Below are positions 37,127 through 45,443 of a stretch of 64,000 bases of DNA, piece by piece; within the stretch, counting starts at the first letter, position 1; every line of letters begins with the position of its first letter. Under the pieces are notes generated by a model that made no database searches, was not told the origin of the DNA, and was given only the letters and a program-made list of their open reading frames with translations. Position numbers and translations under genes: made by a program. The DNA is from an uncultured Lachnospiraceae bacterium (GTDB taxonomy: Bacteria; Bacillota; Clostridia; Lachnospirales; Lachnospiraceae). Where the stretch lies: assembly GCA_900316395.1 (NCBI GenBank), contig ONCT01000003.1, positions 1-64,000 of the forward strand. Reading direction: 5' to 3'.

Positions 37127-38224
37127 ATGAAGATAAGAACAAGACTTGTATTAGCATTTTGTATAATTATATTTATACCAATCGTAACGGTATTTACCGC
37201 ATATATGCTGCTAGGATTCTCCAATTTTATTCCAAGTGACACTTTTGTACGCCTCAAGGAGCATCTTAGTGGCTTATCTGTTGATGCAGTAATATCAGGT
37301 GCTTTAATACTAATTCTTACAGCTACCATACTTATTCTGTGGATATATAAGGGCTTTGTGCCTAATATTAAGAAGCTTACCAAGGCTGCAAAATGTATTA
37401 AGGACGGAGATCTTGAATTTACAATATCAAGTGACGGTGCAGACGAGCTTAGTGAGCTTTGTAATACATTTGAAGAGATGAGGCTTCGTCTTAAGACTAG
37501 TGCTACAGACCGCGTGCGTAATGAGGCGGAGCAGAAAATGCTCATTTCCAATATTGCACATGACCTAAAGACACCTATTACGGCCATAAAGGGCTATTCA
37601 GAGGGCTTGTTAGACGGCGTGGCTAATAGTCCTAAGAAGCAGGAGGAGTATGTTAGAACCATTCTTAATAAGGCTATAGAAATGGATACTCTAATCAATG
37701 AGCTTACATTATATAGCAATCTAGATACCAGCAGAATTCCTTATAATTTCCAGAAAGTCAACGTGTCAGACTATTTTCAGGATTATACATGTGATATAAG
37801 TATGGATTTGTCCAATAAAGGAATAGAGCTTCAGTATGTTAATTATCTCGACCCTGATGTGGTCTGTGTTATTGACAGGGAGCAGCTTGGCAGGGTTATT
37901 AACAATATTGTGGGTAATTCTGTAAAATACAAAGGGGATAATGACCTTAAGATTGTATTTGCGATGCATGATGCAGGTGACTATGTGCAGGTGGATATTA
38001 AGGACAATGGTGTTGGTATTGCCAAGGATGATTTGCCTTATGTATTCGACCGTACATACAGGGGTGACAGAGCCAGAAATATGTCTGCCGGCGGAAGCGG
38101 AATAGGGCTATCCATTGTTAAGAGGATTGTAGAAGACCACGGTGGCAGAATCTGGGTTTCTAGCATTGAAGGCAAGGGAACAACAATGAGCTTCGTGCTT
38201 AAGAAGTACAAGCCTAAGAAATAA
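37127..38224 (+). CDS. Sensor histidine kinase
   Basis: The 365-residue membrane kinase has transmembrane helices at about 7-29 and 52-75 flanking a very short external loop of some 22 residues, then a HAMP linker (about 75-125). The dimerisation domain has phospho-acceptor His145 in SNIAHDLKTPITAIKG. The ATPase domain contains the N box NIVGNSVKYK, DNGVGIAKDD (G1) and GGSGIGLSIVKRI (G2). The short loop suggests sensing of membrane state or of a partner protein. The gene has no strong Shine-Dalgarno and probably depends on coupling to metK translation. It is followed by its response regulator. Confidence 0.93.
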   Translation: MKIRTRLVLAFCIIIFIPIVTVFTAYMLLGFSNFIPSDTFVRLKEHLSGLSVDAVISGALILILTATILILWIYKGFVPNIKKLTKAAKCIKDGDLEFTISSDGADELSELCNTFEEMRLRLKTSATDRVRNEAEQKMLISNIAHDLKTPITAIKGYSEGLLDGVANSPKKQEEYVRTILNKAIEMDTLINELTLYSNLDTSRIPYNFQKVNVSDYFQDYTCDISMDLSNKGIELQYVNYLDPDVVCVIDREQLGRVINNIVGNSVKYKGDNDLKIVFAMHDAGDYVQVDIKDNGVGIAKDDLPYVFDRTYRGDRARNMSAGGSGIGLSIVKRIVEDHGGRIWVSSIEGKGTTMSFVLKKYKPKK

Positions 38225-38234
38225 GGAGTATTTG

Positions 38235-38927
38235 ATGCAGAAAATATTGATTGTTGAGGATGATGAGGCAATAGCGAATCTAGAAAAGGACTATCTTGAG
38301 GCAAGTGGCTTTAAGGTTGTGCTGGAAAATAAGGGCTCAGAGGGCTTGAAAAGAGCATTAGAAGAGGATTTTGATTTGTTTATTCTTGATTTAATGTTGC
38401 CTGATGTTGACGGATTTGAAATATGTAAGAGGATTAGAGAAGTCAAGAACACACCAATACTCATGGTTTCTGCCAAGAAGGATGATATTGACAAGATTAA
38501 CGGTCTTGGAATGGGAGCTGATGACTATATTACCAAGCCCTTCTCTCCTGGTGAGCTTGTGGCAAGAGTAAAGGCGCATCTTAACAGGTTCGAGAGACTT
38601 ATATCTAGTAATTCTGCTAAGAGGAAGAAGCTAATAGAAATTCGTGGCCTGCAGATAGATGAGGATAGTCGAATTGTCAAGGTAGATGGGGAAGAGATTC
38701 AGTTTTCTACAAGAGAATATGACCTGTTATTATATATGGTGAAGAATCCTAATAAGGTTATTTCCAAGGAAGAGCTTTTCGAGGCAATATGGGGGCAGGA
38801 TTCCTGTGGCGACATCTCAACAGTAACTGTTCACATTAAGAAGGTAAGAGAGAAGATAGAATTAGATTCTTCCAAGCCACAGTATGTTGAAACAATATGG
38901 GGCCTGGGATATCGCTTCAGAATTTAG
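38235..38927 (+). CDS. OmpR/PhoB-family response regulator
   Basis: The 230-residue protein has a receiver domain (1-120: acidic pocket VEDDE, phospho-acceptor Asp52 in LDLMLPDVDG, Lys in DYITKPFSPGE) and a C-terminal winged-helix DNA-binding domain (about 135-230, ending WGLGYRFRI). The ATG at 38235 follows AAGGAGTATTTG; an in-frame TTG immediately before it is not needed. It pairs with the kinase 10 nt upstream. Targets are unknown; no obvious direct repeat of an OmpR-type box stands out in the flanking DNA. Confidence 0.95.
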   Translation: MQKILIVEDDEAIANLEKDYLEASGFKVVLENKGSEGLKRALEEDFDLFILDLMLPDVDGFEICKRIREVKNTPILMVSAKKDDIDKINGLGMGADDYITKPFSPGELVARVKAHLNRFERLISSNSAKRKKLIEIRGLQIDEDSRIVKVDGEEIQFSTREYDLLLYMVKNPNKVISKEELFEAIWGQDSCGDISTVTVHIKKVREKIELDSSKPQYVETIWGLGYRFRI

Positions 38928-38963
38928 TTGTTAAATGGTGATATAACATTTTGCAGAGGTAGC

Positions 38964-40004
38964 ATGGATAAGAAGGTTTGCATATATGCAATGACGCACA
39001 AGAGGTTTGATGAGTCTCACATAGACTTATACAAACCTTTATTTGTGGGTGCGCATGGTAAAGAAGACACATATGGTTATATAAGAGATGACAGCGGTGA
39101 CAATATATCCCATAAAAACTGTTATTATAGCGAGCTGACGGGGCTGTACTGGGTGTATAAGAATGTTACTGATATGGATATTGTGGGCTGTTGCCATTAC
39201 AGAAGATATCTAATTGACGAAGACGAGAATATTTTAAGTAAAGAGCAGATTATCGGCTATCTAAAGGACTATGATTGTATTACAAGCAAATGTCTTGATT
39301 TGAATTATACCTATTATTATGGTTTTTCTGAGAATCATAAGCCCTATTACCTTGATGAAACAAGGAAGGTGATTCAGGACATTTATCCGGATTACCTAGC
39401 GGACTATGACAAGCTTGTGAACGACAAGCACACATATTTTGGGAATATTCTAATATGCGAGAAGACGCTATTTGATGAATATGCAAAATGGCTATTTGAT
39501 ATACTTTTTACCTTAGAAGACAGGATTGTTATAGAAGAAGAGAACTCCTATCACAGGCGGATATTTGGCTTTATATCGGAATTTCTATGGTTTTTATGGG
39601 TTAAGCATAATAAGCTTGCTGCCAAGGAGCTGAAGGTTGGAATAGTTGGTGAGAAAATAGAAATTAAGGCTGTAAGAGCAAGGCTTAGGGAATATTTCGC
39701 CGCTGGAGACGTAGATGGAGCCAAAACGTATTTCCTAGAAGCAAAGAAAGCAAGGCCCGATATGATGATGGAGGCTTCTGATATAACAGGGGAGCTTCAT
39801 ATATGCATGCAGGCAATTGCAATAGCAGGACTTGAGAGAGAAATGGGACTTGATGACATAATATCAACCATCAGAGATTATGATAAGATAATAGATTATC
39901 TAGTGCGGCTTAATAACAAGGTAATTGAGGGACAGGAGGCCGATATTAAGGATGATTATTCCTTCGTTGCCATTGAGGTTGCAAGACGCATGTATATTCA
40001 GTAG
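38964..40004 (+). CDS. DUF4422 family protein (putative glycosyltransferase)
   Basis: The 346-residue protein's first about 235 residues match the DUF4422 pattern found in capsule and exopolysaccharide clusters: VCIYAMTHKRF, YSELTGLYWVYKN, DIVGCCHYRRYL, TYFGNILICEKTLFDEY and RIFGFISEFLWFLW. The remaining about 110 residues are helical, charged and not part of that family. The ATG at 38964 follows AGAGGTAGC; the frame is open upstream to a TTG at 38928 without a site. It lies 36 nt after the response regulator and is probably in the metK unit. Acceptor and donor are unknown. Confidence 0.8.
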   Translation: MDKKVCIYAMTHKRFDESHIDLYKPLFVGAHGKEDTYGYIRDDSGDNISHKNCYYSELTGLYWVYKNVTDMDIVGCCHYRRYLIDEDENILSKEQIIGYLKDYDCITSKCLDLNYTYYYGFSENHKPYYLDETRKVIQDIYPDYLADYDKLVNDKHTYFGNILICEKTLFDEYAKWLFDILFTLEDRIVIEEENSYHRRIFGFISEFLWFLWVKHNKLAAKELKVGIVGEKIEIKAVRARLREYFAAGDVDGAKTYFLEAKKARPDMMMEASDITGELHICMQAIAIAGLEREMGLDDIISTIRDYDKIIDYLVRLNNKVIEGQEADIKDDYSFVAIEVARRMYIQ

Positions 40005-40093
40005 AGAAAGTGAGTTAATAGCGCCACTTTCCTTGCACTAAACTATGTAAAATGCTAATATAGATTAAGATTTTTGGATATAAGGAGATTAAG

Positions 40094-41533
40094 ATGTCTA
40101 ATAATAAGAAATTCGTTGAAGAGATTACATCCAGGGAAGAGGATTATACACAGTGGTACACTGACGTTGTGAAGAAGGCAGAGCTTATGGACTATTCTTC
40201 TGTCAAGGGCTGTATGATTCTTAAGCCTAGAGGATATGCTATTTGGGAGAATATACAGCACATTCTTGATAAGAGATTCAAGAAGACTGGTGTGGAAAAT
40301 GTGTATATGCCACTGTTTATCCCAGAGAGCCTGCTACAGAAGGAAAAGGATCACGTGGAGGGATTTGCTCCAGAGGTTGCCTGGGTAACTCATGGTGGTG
40401 CGGAAGAATTGCAGGAGAGACTATGCGTTCGTCCTACTTCTGAGACACTGTTTTGCGATTTGTATAAGGACATTATTCATTCATATAGAGATTTGCCTAA
40501 ATGCTACAACCAGTGGTGCTCTGTTGTAAGATGGGAGAAGACTACAAGACCATTCCTTCGTTCATCAGAGTTCTTATGGCAGGAGGGACATACTGTTCAT
40601 GCAACACATGAGGATGCTGAAGAGCGAACAATTCAGATGCTTAATGTGTATGCTGATTTTGCCAGTGAAGTCCTTGCAATTCCTATGGTTAAGGGCAAGA
40701 AGACTGACAAGGAGAAGTTCGCAGGAGCAGAGTCAACATATACTATTGAGGCTCTTATGCCTGATGGTAAGGCTCTTCAGTCAGGTACAAGTCACAACTT
40801 CGGAGACGGCTTTGCCAAGGCATTTGGCATACAGTATACAGACAACAATAATCAGCTGCAATACGCTCATCAGACTTCCTGGGGCGTATCCACAAGACTA
40901 ATTGGCGCTATTATTATGGTACACAGTGATGACGCAGGTCTTTGCCTGCCTCCAATGATTGCACCTACACAGGTATGCGTTATTCCAATCCAGCAGAAGA
41001 AGGATGGAGTGCTTGATAAGGCTAGGGAGCTACATAATACACTTCTTGATGCTGATATCAGGGCCACAATTGACGACTCTGACAAGAGCCCTGGATGGAA
41101 GTTCTCAGAGGCTGAGATGTGTGGCGTTGCCTTAAGAATTGAGATTGGACCTAAGGATATAGAAGCTGGCAAATGTGTAATTGTACGCAGAGACACCAGA
41201 GAAAAGGTTGATTGCAAGCTAGAGGACGTTGTATCTACTGTTGAGTCGCTTATGAAGACAATGCAGCAGGATATGTATAATAAGGCTAAGGAATACTTAG
41301 ATTCACATATTAGCGATGCTCATAATTACGAGGAATTTGTTAAGGCCGTAGAAGAGAAGCCTGGATTTATCAGAGGTATGTGGTGCGGCAATGTAGAGTG
41401 TGAGGAGAAGATTAAGGAGGATACAACTGCAACAAGTAGATGTATGCCTTTCGAGCAGGAAGAAATAGACAGCAAATGTGTATGCTGCGGAAAGCCAGCT
41501 AAGAAGCTGGTATACTGGGGAAAAGCTTATTAA
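40094..41533 (+). CDS. proS: Prolyl-tRNA synthetase, archaeal/eukaryal-like (type 3)
   Basis: Charges tRNA-Pro. The 479-residue protein is the shorter ProS form without the bacterial editing insertion. Class II motifs are visible: motif 2 region [23 protein letters not shown] and RPTSETLF, then [24 protein letters not shown]. The Cys-rich zinc-binding tail ([10 protein letters not shown] ... [18 protein letters not shown]) is typical of this type in Clostridia. AAGGAGATTAAG precedes the ATG. I see no T-box in its 89-nt leader. Confidence 0.96.
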   Translation: MSNNKKFVEEITSREEDYTQWYTDVVKKAELMDYSSVKGCMILKPRGYAIWENIQHILDKRFKKTGVENVYMPLFIPESLLQKEKDHVEGFAPEVAWVTHGGAEELQERLCVRPTSETLFCDLYKDIIHSYRDLPKCYNQWCSVVRWEKTTRPFLRSSEFLWQEGHTVHATHEDAEERTIQMLNVYADFASEVLAIPMVKGKKTDKEKFAGAESTYTIEALMPDGKALQSGTSHNFGDGFAKAFGIQYTDNNNQLQYAHQTSWGVSTRLIGAIIMVHSDDAGLCLPPMIAPTQVCVIPIQQKKDGVLDKARELHNTLLDADIRATIDDSDKSPGWKFSEAEMCGVALRIEIGPKDIEAGKCVIVRRDTREKVDCKLEDVVSTVESLMKTMQQDMYNKAKEYLDSHISDAHNYEEFVKAVEEKPGFIRGMWCGNVECEEKIKEDTTATSRCMPFEQEEIDSKCVCCGKPAKKLVYWGKAY

Positions 41534-41555
41534 ATTCTGATATAAGGAATGATAT

Positions 41556-42917
41556 ATGAGTTGTAATAAGATGGAATTACCGAAAGAGGTAAGTTGTATA
41601 ATTAAACTTCTAAATGAACGCGGACACGAAGCCTACGCAGTAGGCGGCGCTGTCCGCGACACTATATTAGGACGTAGTCCAGAGGACTGGGATGTTACTA
41701 CCAGCGCCCTTCCTGATGAAATTAAATCAATATTTAACAGAACTGTAGACACTGGAATAGAGCATGGCACTGTTACAGTGCTTATGAAGGGCAAGGGCTA
41801 TGAGGTAACTACCTATCGAATTGATGGGGAATACTTAGACAGCAGACATCCGAGAGATGTTAAATTCACCAGAAATCTTAGCGAAGATTTGTTAAGGCGT
41901 GATTTTACAATTAATGCAATGGCCTATAATGACAGGGATGGCCTTGTGGATGAATATGGTGGCGAGAAGGATCTTGAGGATGGAATCATTAGATGCGTAG
42001 GGGACCCAATTAAGAGATTTGAAGAAGATGCCCTTAGGATGTTAAGAGCAGTCAGGTTCTCGGCTCAGCTTGGATTCACTATTCATCCTGATACCAGGGA
42101 AGCGATTATTAAGCTTGCTCCTACAATTAAGAATATAAGCTGCGAGAGGATAAGAGACGAGATTCTAAAGCTAATAGAATCCGATAATCCGGGACACATA
42201 AGGGAATTATATAATCTTGGATTAACAAAATACATTTTGCAGGAATTCGATGAAATGATGGCCTGCGAGCAAAATAGTAAGCATCATATGTATAATGTAG
42301 GTGAGCACACCATACATGCCATGGAGAATATAGAGAGTGACCGGGTTCTTCGTCTTACAATGCTTCTTCATGATATGGGTAAGCCTTCTACTAAGTCTCA
42401 GGATGAGGATGGATATGATCATTTCTACAACCATCAGATAGTTGGCGCAGAAATGGCTAATAAGACTCTTCGTAGTCTTAAGCTGGATAATGATACCAGG
42501 AAGAAAGTGGTTAACCTGGTAAGATTCCACGATGAAAGGCCTGTTCTCAAGGAGAAAAAGGTCAGAAAATGTATTGTTGAGACTGGACTTGAAGCATTTC
42601 CTAATATTTTCGCTGTAAAAAGGGCGGATACCTTAGCTCAATCTATGTATAAAAGGGAAGAAAAGCTTAAGTATATTGATGATTTTGAAGCTATGTATAA
42701 TGATATTGTTAGTAAGGGCCAGTGTCTTAGAATAGCTGATATGAAGATATCAGGTAAGGATTTGATTGAAATGGGAGTTAGACAAGGTCCTGATATTGGT
42801 GACATACTACAGGAACTATTTGAGGATGTGCTTAACAATCCTTCTCATAATGAAGAACAGTATCTTAAGGAACAGGCTGCAAAGCTATTATTAAAGAGGA
42901 AACAGCATGAAAGTTAA
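41556..42917 (+). CDS. cca: CCA tRNA nucleotidyltransferase with HD domain
   Basis: Adds or repairs the CCA end of tRNAs. The 453-residue protein has the nucleotidyltransferase signature VGGAVRDTILGRSPEDWDVTTS (catalytic DxD) and the RRDFTINAMAYN motif. The HD domain has LLHDMGKP near residue 271 and the C-terminal part the QDEDGYDHFYNHQIVGAEMA block. AAGGAATGATAT is the ribosome binding site. Its 3' end overlaps the next lipoprotein gene by 11 bp. Confidence 0.94.
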   Translation: MSCNKMELPKEVSCIIKLLNERGHEAYAVGGAVRDTILGRSPEDWDVTTSALPDEIKSIFNRTVDTGIEHGTVTVLMKGKGYEVTTYRIDGEYLDSRHPRDVKFTRNLSEDLLRRDFTINAMAYNDRDGLVDEYGGEKDLEDGIIRCVGDPIKRFEEDALRMLRAVRFSAQLGFTIHPDTREAIIKLAPTIKNISCERIRDEILKLIESDNPGHIRELYNLGLTKYILQEFDEMMACEQNSKHHMYNVGEHTIHAMENIESDRVLRLTMLLHDMGKPSTKSQDEDGYDHFYNHQIVGAEMANKTLRSLKLDNDTRKKVVNLVRFHDERPVLKEKKVRKCIVETGLEAFPNIFAVKRADTLAQSMYKREEKLKYIDDFEAMYNDIVSKGQCLRIADMKISGKDLIEMGVRQGPDIGDILQELFEDVLNNPSHNEEQYLKEQAAKLLLKRKQHES

Positions 42918-44085
42918 ATCTATAATCAAGAACTTAACAGGTATTGTTTTGTTGCTGATAATAGGTGTGACATGTCTTGCGGGATGTGGCGAAAGCGATG
43001 CACATTTTGGCAAATCTAAAGCGCTACCGACGGAAGGCAACTCCACTTCTTCAGATAAGACTGACAATAATATATGCATAATACAAGAACTGAATATGCT
43101 TGAAGAGAACATTACTGTCTATAATATAGTGACTAATCGTGTTATGAGGTATAAATACAGCCTTGCCACTAGATTTCTAGACAAATACGGACAGGAAAGT
43201 AGCTCTCTTAACTTTACCCCGGGAACTGCAGTTGTACTTGGAGACAAGCTTCCTACTAATGCCTTAAGCGTTGTGAAGATGTCAGATAAGACCTGGAAGC
43301 AGGATGGTGTTACTAATTACACCATCAGCCCTGAAAATCACAAAATGACAATAGGAAGTGCAGAGTATCAGTTTAACGACAATATATGCGTATATTCTGG
43401 TGCCCAGTCCATATCAATACTTTCTGTTGGAAAGAGCGACACACTTACAGTTGTTGGTAAAGATAATAATATTCTGTCTATTGCAGTAACTACAGGCCAT
43501 GGATATATTCAATTTATTAATTCGGAAAATTTTATTGGAAGTATGGTGCAGATAGGAAGCAATATCTTCGCCAAAATTACGCCTGATATTCTAGTTGAAG
43601 TACCAGAGGGTACATATAATGTTACTGTTGCTAACAATGGCTTTGGTGGAACTGTACAATGTAATGTAACTAAGGGTGAAATATCTGTTATTGATTTGGG
43701 TGAGATTCAAAGAGGCGGACCTAAGACTTCTCAGATTACTTTTGTATCGGCTACACCTGGCGTGGCGGTGTTCCTTGATGGCAATCAGGTGAATCCTAAT
43801 GAACCTCAGGTTGTTCCTTATGGAATGCATCATGTTAAGGTTACAGCTACTGGCTACAATGACTGGAGCAGAACCTTGTATGTTAACTCTCCAAGTGCGA
43901 AGATTGCCATAGATATGTCAGACGAATCATCAACGCCGAGCAATAATACTACTACTGTTAGCAAGAGCAAGAAGAATACTACGAATGCTACTAATAGCTC
44001 CTCTGCTGTAAGCAATGATGTGGATTATTTGTCTACTTTGTCTAATATGATAAGCACAATTACGGGCAATAATTCAAGTACATAA
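42907..44085 (+). CDS. Lipoprotein with PEGA-type repeats
   Basis: The 392-residue protein has a signal peptide and lipobox LAGC (Cys at about 27), so it is membrane-anchored outside the cell. A central beta-rich region (60-215) precedes two PEGA-like Ig modules: a degenerate one (EVPEGTYNVTVANNGFGG, about 235-265) and a clear one (VAVFLDGNQVNPNEPQVVPYGMHHVKVTATGYNDW, about 285-325). The tail is Ser/Thr/Asn-rich. PEGA domains are found on surface proteins that bind other envelope components; no enzyme motif is visible. It starts within the end of cca. Confidence 0.8.
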   Translation: MKVKSIIKNLTGIVLLLIIGVTCLAGCGESDAHFGKSKALPTEGNSTSSDKTDNNICIIQELNMLEENITVYNIVTNRVMRYKYSLATRFLDKYGQESSSLNFTPGTAVVLGDKLPTNALSVVKMSDKTWKQDGVTNYTISPENHKMTIGSAEYQFNDNICVYSGAQSISILSVGKSDTLTVVGKDNNILSIAVTTGHGYIQFINSENFIGSMVQIGSNIFAKITPDILVEVPEGTYNVTVANNGFGGTVQCNVTKGEISVIDLGEIQRGGPKTSQITFVSATPGVAVFLDGNQVNPNEPQVVPYGMHHVKVTATGYNDWSRTLYVNSPSAKIAIDMSDESSTPSNNTTTVSKSKKNTTNATNSSSAVSNDVDYLSTLSNMISTITGNNSST

Positions 44086-44114
44086 AAAATTCATTGAAAT
44101 TATGGGATTTTTCC

Positions 44115-44143
44115 TTGACAAAGTGGTGCAAAAACAGTATAAA
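44115..44143 (+). promoter_or_regulatory. Promoter of hup
   Basis: TTGACA (44115-44120) and TATAAA (44138-44143) with a 17-nt spacer, a strong promoter as expected for an abundant nucleoid protein. Confidence 0.75.
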
Positions 44144-44211
44144 TGATGTTGTAAATTGTTTAGGGATGAACCTAATGATTATTAAATAATATTCTCGAGG
44201 AGGAAGAAACT

Positions 44212-44487
44212 ATGAACAAAACAGAATTAGTTGCAGCTATGGTTGACAAAACTGGATTAACTAAGAAAGACTTAGAAGCTTCATTAAAGGCTTTTACAGA
44301 GGTTGTTGCTGAAGAGCTTAAGAAGGGTGAGAAGATCCAATTAGTTGGATTTGGTACTTTCGAAGTTTCTGAAAGAGCTGCACGTACAGGTAGAAATCCT
44401 AGAACAGGTGAAGAGATGAAGATCGCAGCTTCAAAGGCACCTAAGTTCAAGGCTGGTAAGGCTTTAAAGGATGCTGTAAATAAGTAA
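44212..44487 (+). CDS. hup: HU-family DNA-binding protein
   Basis: The 91-residue nucleoid protein is of standard HU length and pattern: [22 protein letters not shown] helices, VQLVGFGTF-like segment ([27 protein letters not shown]) forming the DNA-clamping arms, and the AFKAGKAL-type tail ([13 protein letters not shown]). GAGGAGGAAG precedes the ATG. It has its own strong promoter and terminator and heads the rqcP-divIC-tilS-hpt-ftsH neighbourhood, as in many Clostridia. Confidence 0.97.
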   Translation: MNKTELVAAMVDKTGLTKKDLEASLKAFTEVVAEELKKGEKIQLVGFGTFEVSERAARTGRNPRTGEEMKIAASKAPKFKAGKALKDAVNK

Positions 44488-44510
44488 TTCTTTTTTGAAC
44501 AGAATTTCCG

Positions 44511-44541
44511 ACCCAAGGCATTAAATGTCTTGGGTTTTTTT
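44511..44541 (+). terminator. Terminator after hup
   Basis: ACCCAAG pairs with CTTGGGT around an 11-nt loop, followed by T7 (44535-44541). Confidence 0.88.
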
Positions 44542-44571
44542 GTAGATACTATTTAAGCAAAGGAAACATTT

Positions 44572-44814
44572 ATGAGACTAGATAAATATCTTAAGGTAAG
44601 CAGACTAATAAAAAGAAGAACAATTGCACAAGAGGCCTGTGACGCAGGGCGTGTCAAAATAAATGACAAGGTGGCGAAATCTTCTACCAAGGTTAAGGTT
44701 GGGGATATAATTGAAATTGAATTCGGTAACAAATCTGTTAAGGTGAGAGTTCTTGATATTCAGGATACTACCAAGAAGGAAGAAGCCAAAGATTTATTTG
44801 AATACATTAGCTAA
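44572..44814 (+). CDS. rqcP: S4-domain ribosome quality-control factor RqcP
   Basis: The 80-residue S4 RNA-binding protein (YabO/Hsp15-like) has [36 protein letters not shown] covering the S4 motif. In B. subtilis RqcP works with RqcH in adding alanine tails to nascent chains on stalled 50S subunits. Length and position (between hup and divIC) agree with yabO. An AAAGGAAAC site precedes the ATG. The yabP and yabQ genes that normally follow are missing here. Confidence 0.92.
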   Translation: MRLDKYLKVSRLIKRRTIAQEACDAGRVKINDKVAKSSTKVKVGDIIEIEFGNKSVKVRVLDIQDTTKKEEAKDLFEYIS

Positions 44815-44830
44815 TCTAGTTAAATATTTA

Positions 44831-44884
44831 AGTTCCAAATACCCGAAAGCGATAAAAATGTCTTTATTTCGGGCATTTGAAACT
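44831..44884. repeat. Long inverted repeat after rqcP
   Basis: Two 18-nt arms (44831-44848 and 44867-44884) match at 16 of 18 positions around an 18-nt spacer that can pair further. The core arms are CCCGAAA and TTTCGGG. It lies 16 nt after the rqcP stop without a clear U-run. It may act as a terminator, an RNA-processing hairpin or a protein-binding site. Confidence 0.6.
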
Positions 44885-45080
44885 TTAATTGTAAAAAAGT
44901 TAAAAATTTTTTAAAATAACTATAAAGTATTTAATAAATCTTCCGATATAGAAGATGACAGATATTTTAAGTTGCCGCTTTGTAGTATTTGTCGAAGGTG
45001 TGATAGCACAAGATATTGTGTAGCTTTGAATAGCGAATCATTAAAAATCAATTATTGAATGATAATTAAGGAGATTAACC
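44885..45080 (+). other. Gene-free leader before divIC
   Basis: About 200 AT-rich bases without an ORF. They include a candidate -10 (TATAAA near 44930), a small inverted repeat CACAA / TTGTG near 45008, a second ATCATT / AATGAT (45037-45042 and 45058-45063), and the AAGGAG ribosome binding site of divIC. No remnant of yabP or yabQ is detectable by eye. Confidence 0.5.
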
Positions 45081-45371
45081 ATGTCTAGACCGAAGAAGAG
45101 GCGGGCTCTGAATGGTCGTATTTCTTTTGTGATTATCGTGTTGTTTCTAGTTGTAGTTATGACAGTTGCCATGATTATCCTAATTAGGAAGGATTTGGCC
45201 TTAAAGGACGTTGAGGCTAAGAAGATGGCTGAACTAGAGAAGGAACAACAGGTATCTCAGGAGTTAAGCGACAAAGAACGGTACACACAGACATCTGAAT
45301 ATGTTGAGAATACGGCTAAGAATAAGCTTGGACTCGTGAAAGAGGATGAGATTATTTTCCGTGAGAAATAA
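45081..45371 (+). CDS. divIC: Septum formation initiator (DivIC/FtsB family)
   Basis: The 96-residue bitopic division protein has a basic cytoplasmic N-terminus (RPKKRRALNGR), one transmembrane helix (about 15-35), and an extracellular coiled coil (about 40-75) followed by the short conserved tail TAKNKLGLVKEDEIIF. It fits DivIC/FtsB in size, topology and position (upstream of tilS-hpt-ftsH). It would join the FtsL-FtsQ/DivIB complex at the septum. AAGGAGATTAACC precedes the ATG; a terminator follows. Confidence 0.9.
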   Translation: MSRPKKRRALNGRISFVIIVLFLVVVMTVAMIILIRKDLALKDVEAKKMAELEKEQQVSQELSDKERYTQTSEYVENTAKNKLGLVKEDEIIFREK

Positions 45372-45373
45372 TT

Positions 45374-45408
45374 AAGCGCACGACACCTGTAGTTTTTGTG
45401 CGCTTTTT
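45374..45408 (+). terminator. Terminator after divIC
   Basis: AAGCGCAC pairs with GTGCGCTT around a 16-nt loop and ends in T5. It separates divIC from tilS, so tilS needs its own promoter. Confidence 0.8.
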
Positions 45409-45428
45409 GTGTATTTTCAGCTTCTTTT

Positions 45429-45437
45429 TGATATAAT
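45429..45437 (+). promoter_or_regulatory. Extended -10 promoter of tilS, start codon at the expected +1
   Basis: TGA-TATAAT (45429-45437) is a perfect extended -10; a convincing -35 is lacking. The tilS ATG starts 7 nt after the -10, so transcription would begin at or next to the start codon. Confidence 0.55.
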
Positions 45438-45443
45438 TAATCT

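Noticed and set aside
40007-40032. GAAAGTG/CACTTTC hairpin before proS as a terminator or T-box
   Set aside because: No U-run follows and none of the T-box conserved sequence is present; only a 7-bp stem in an 89-nt gap.
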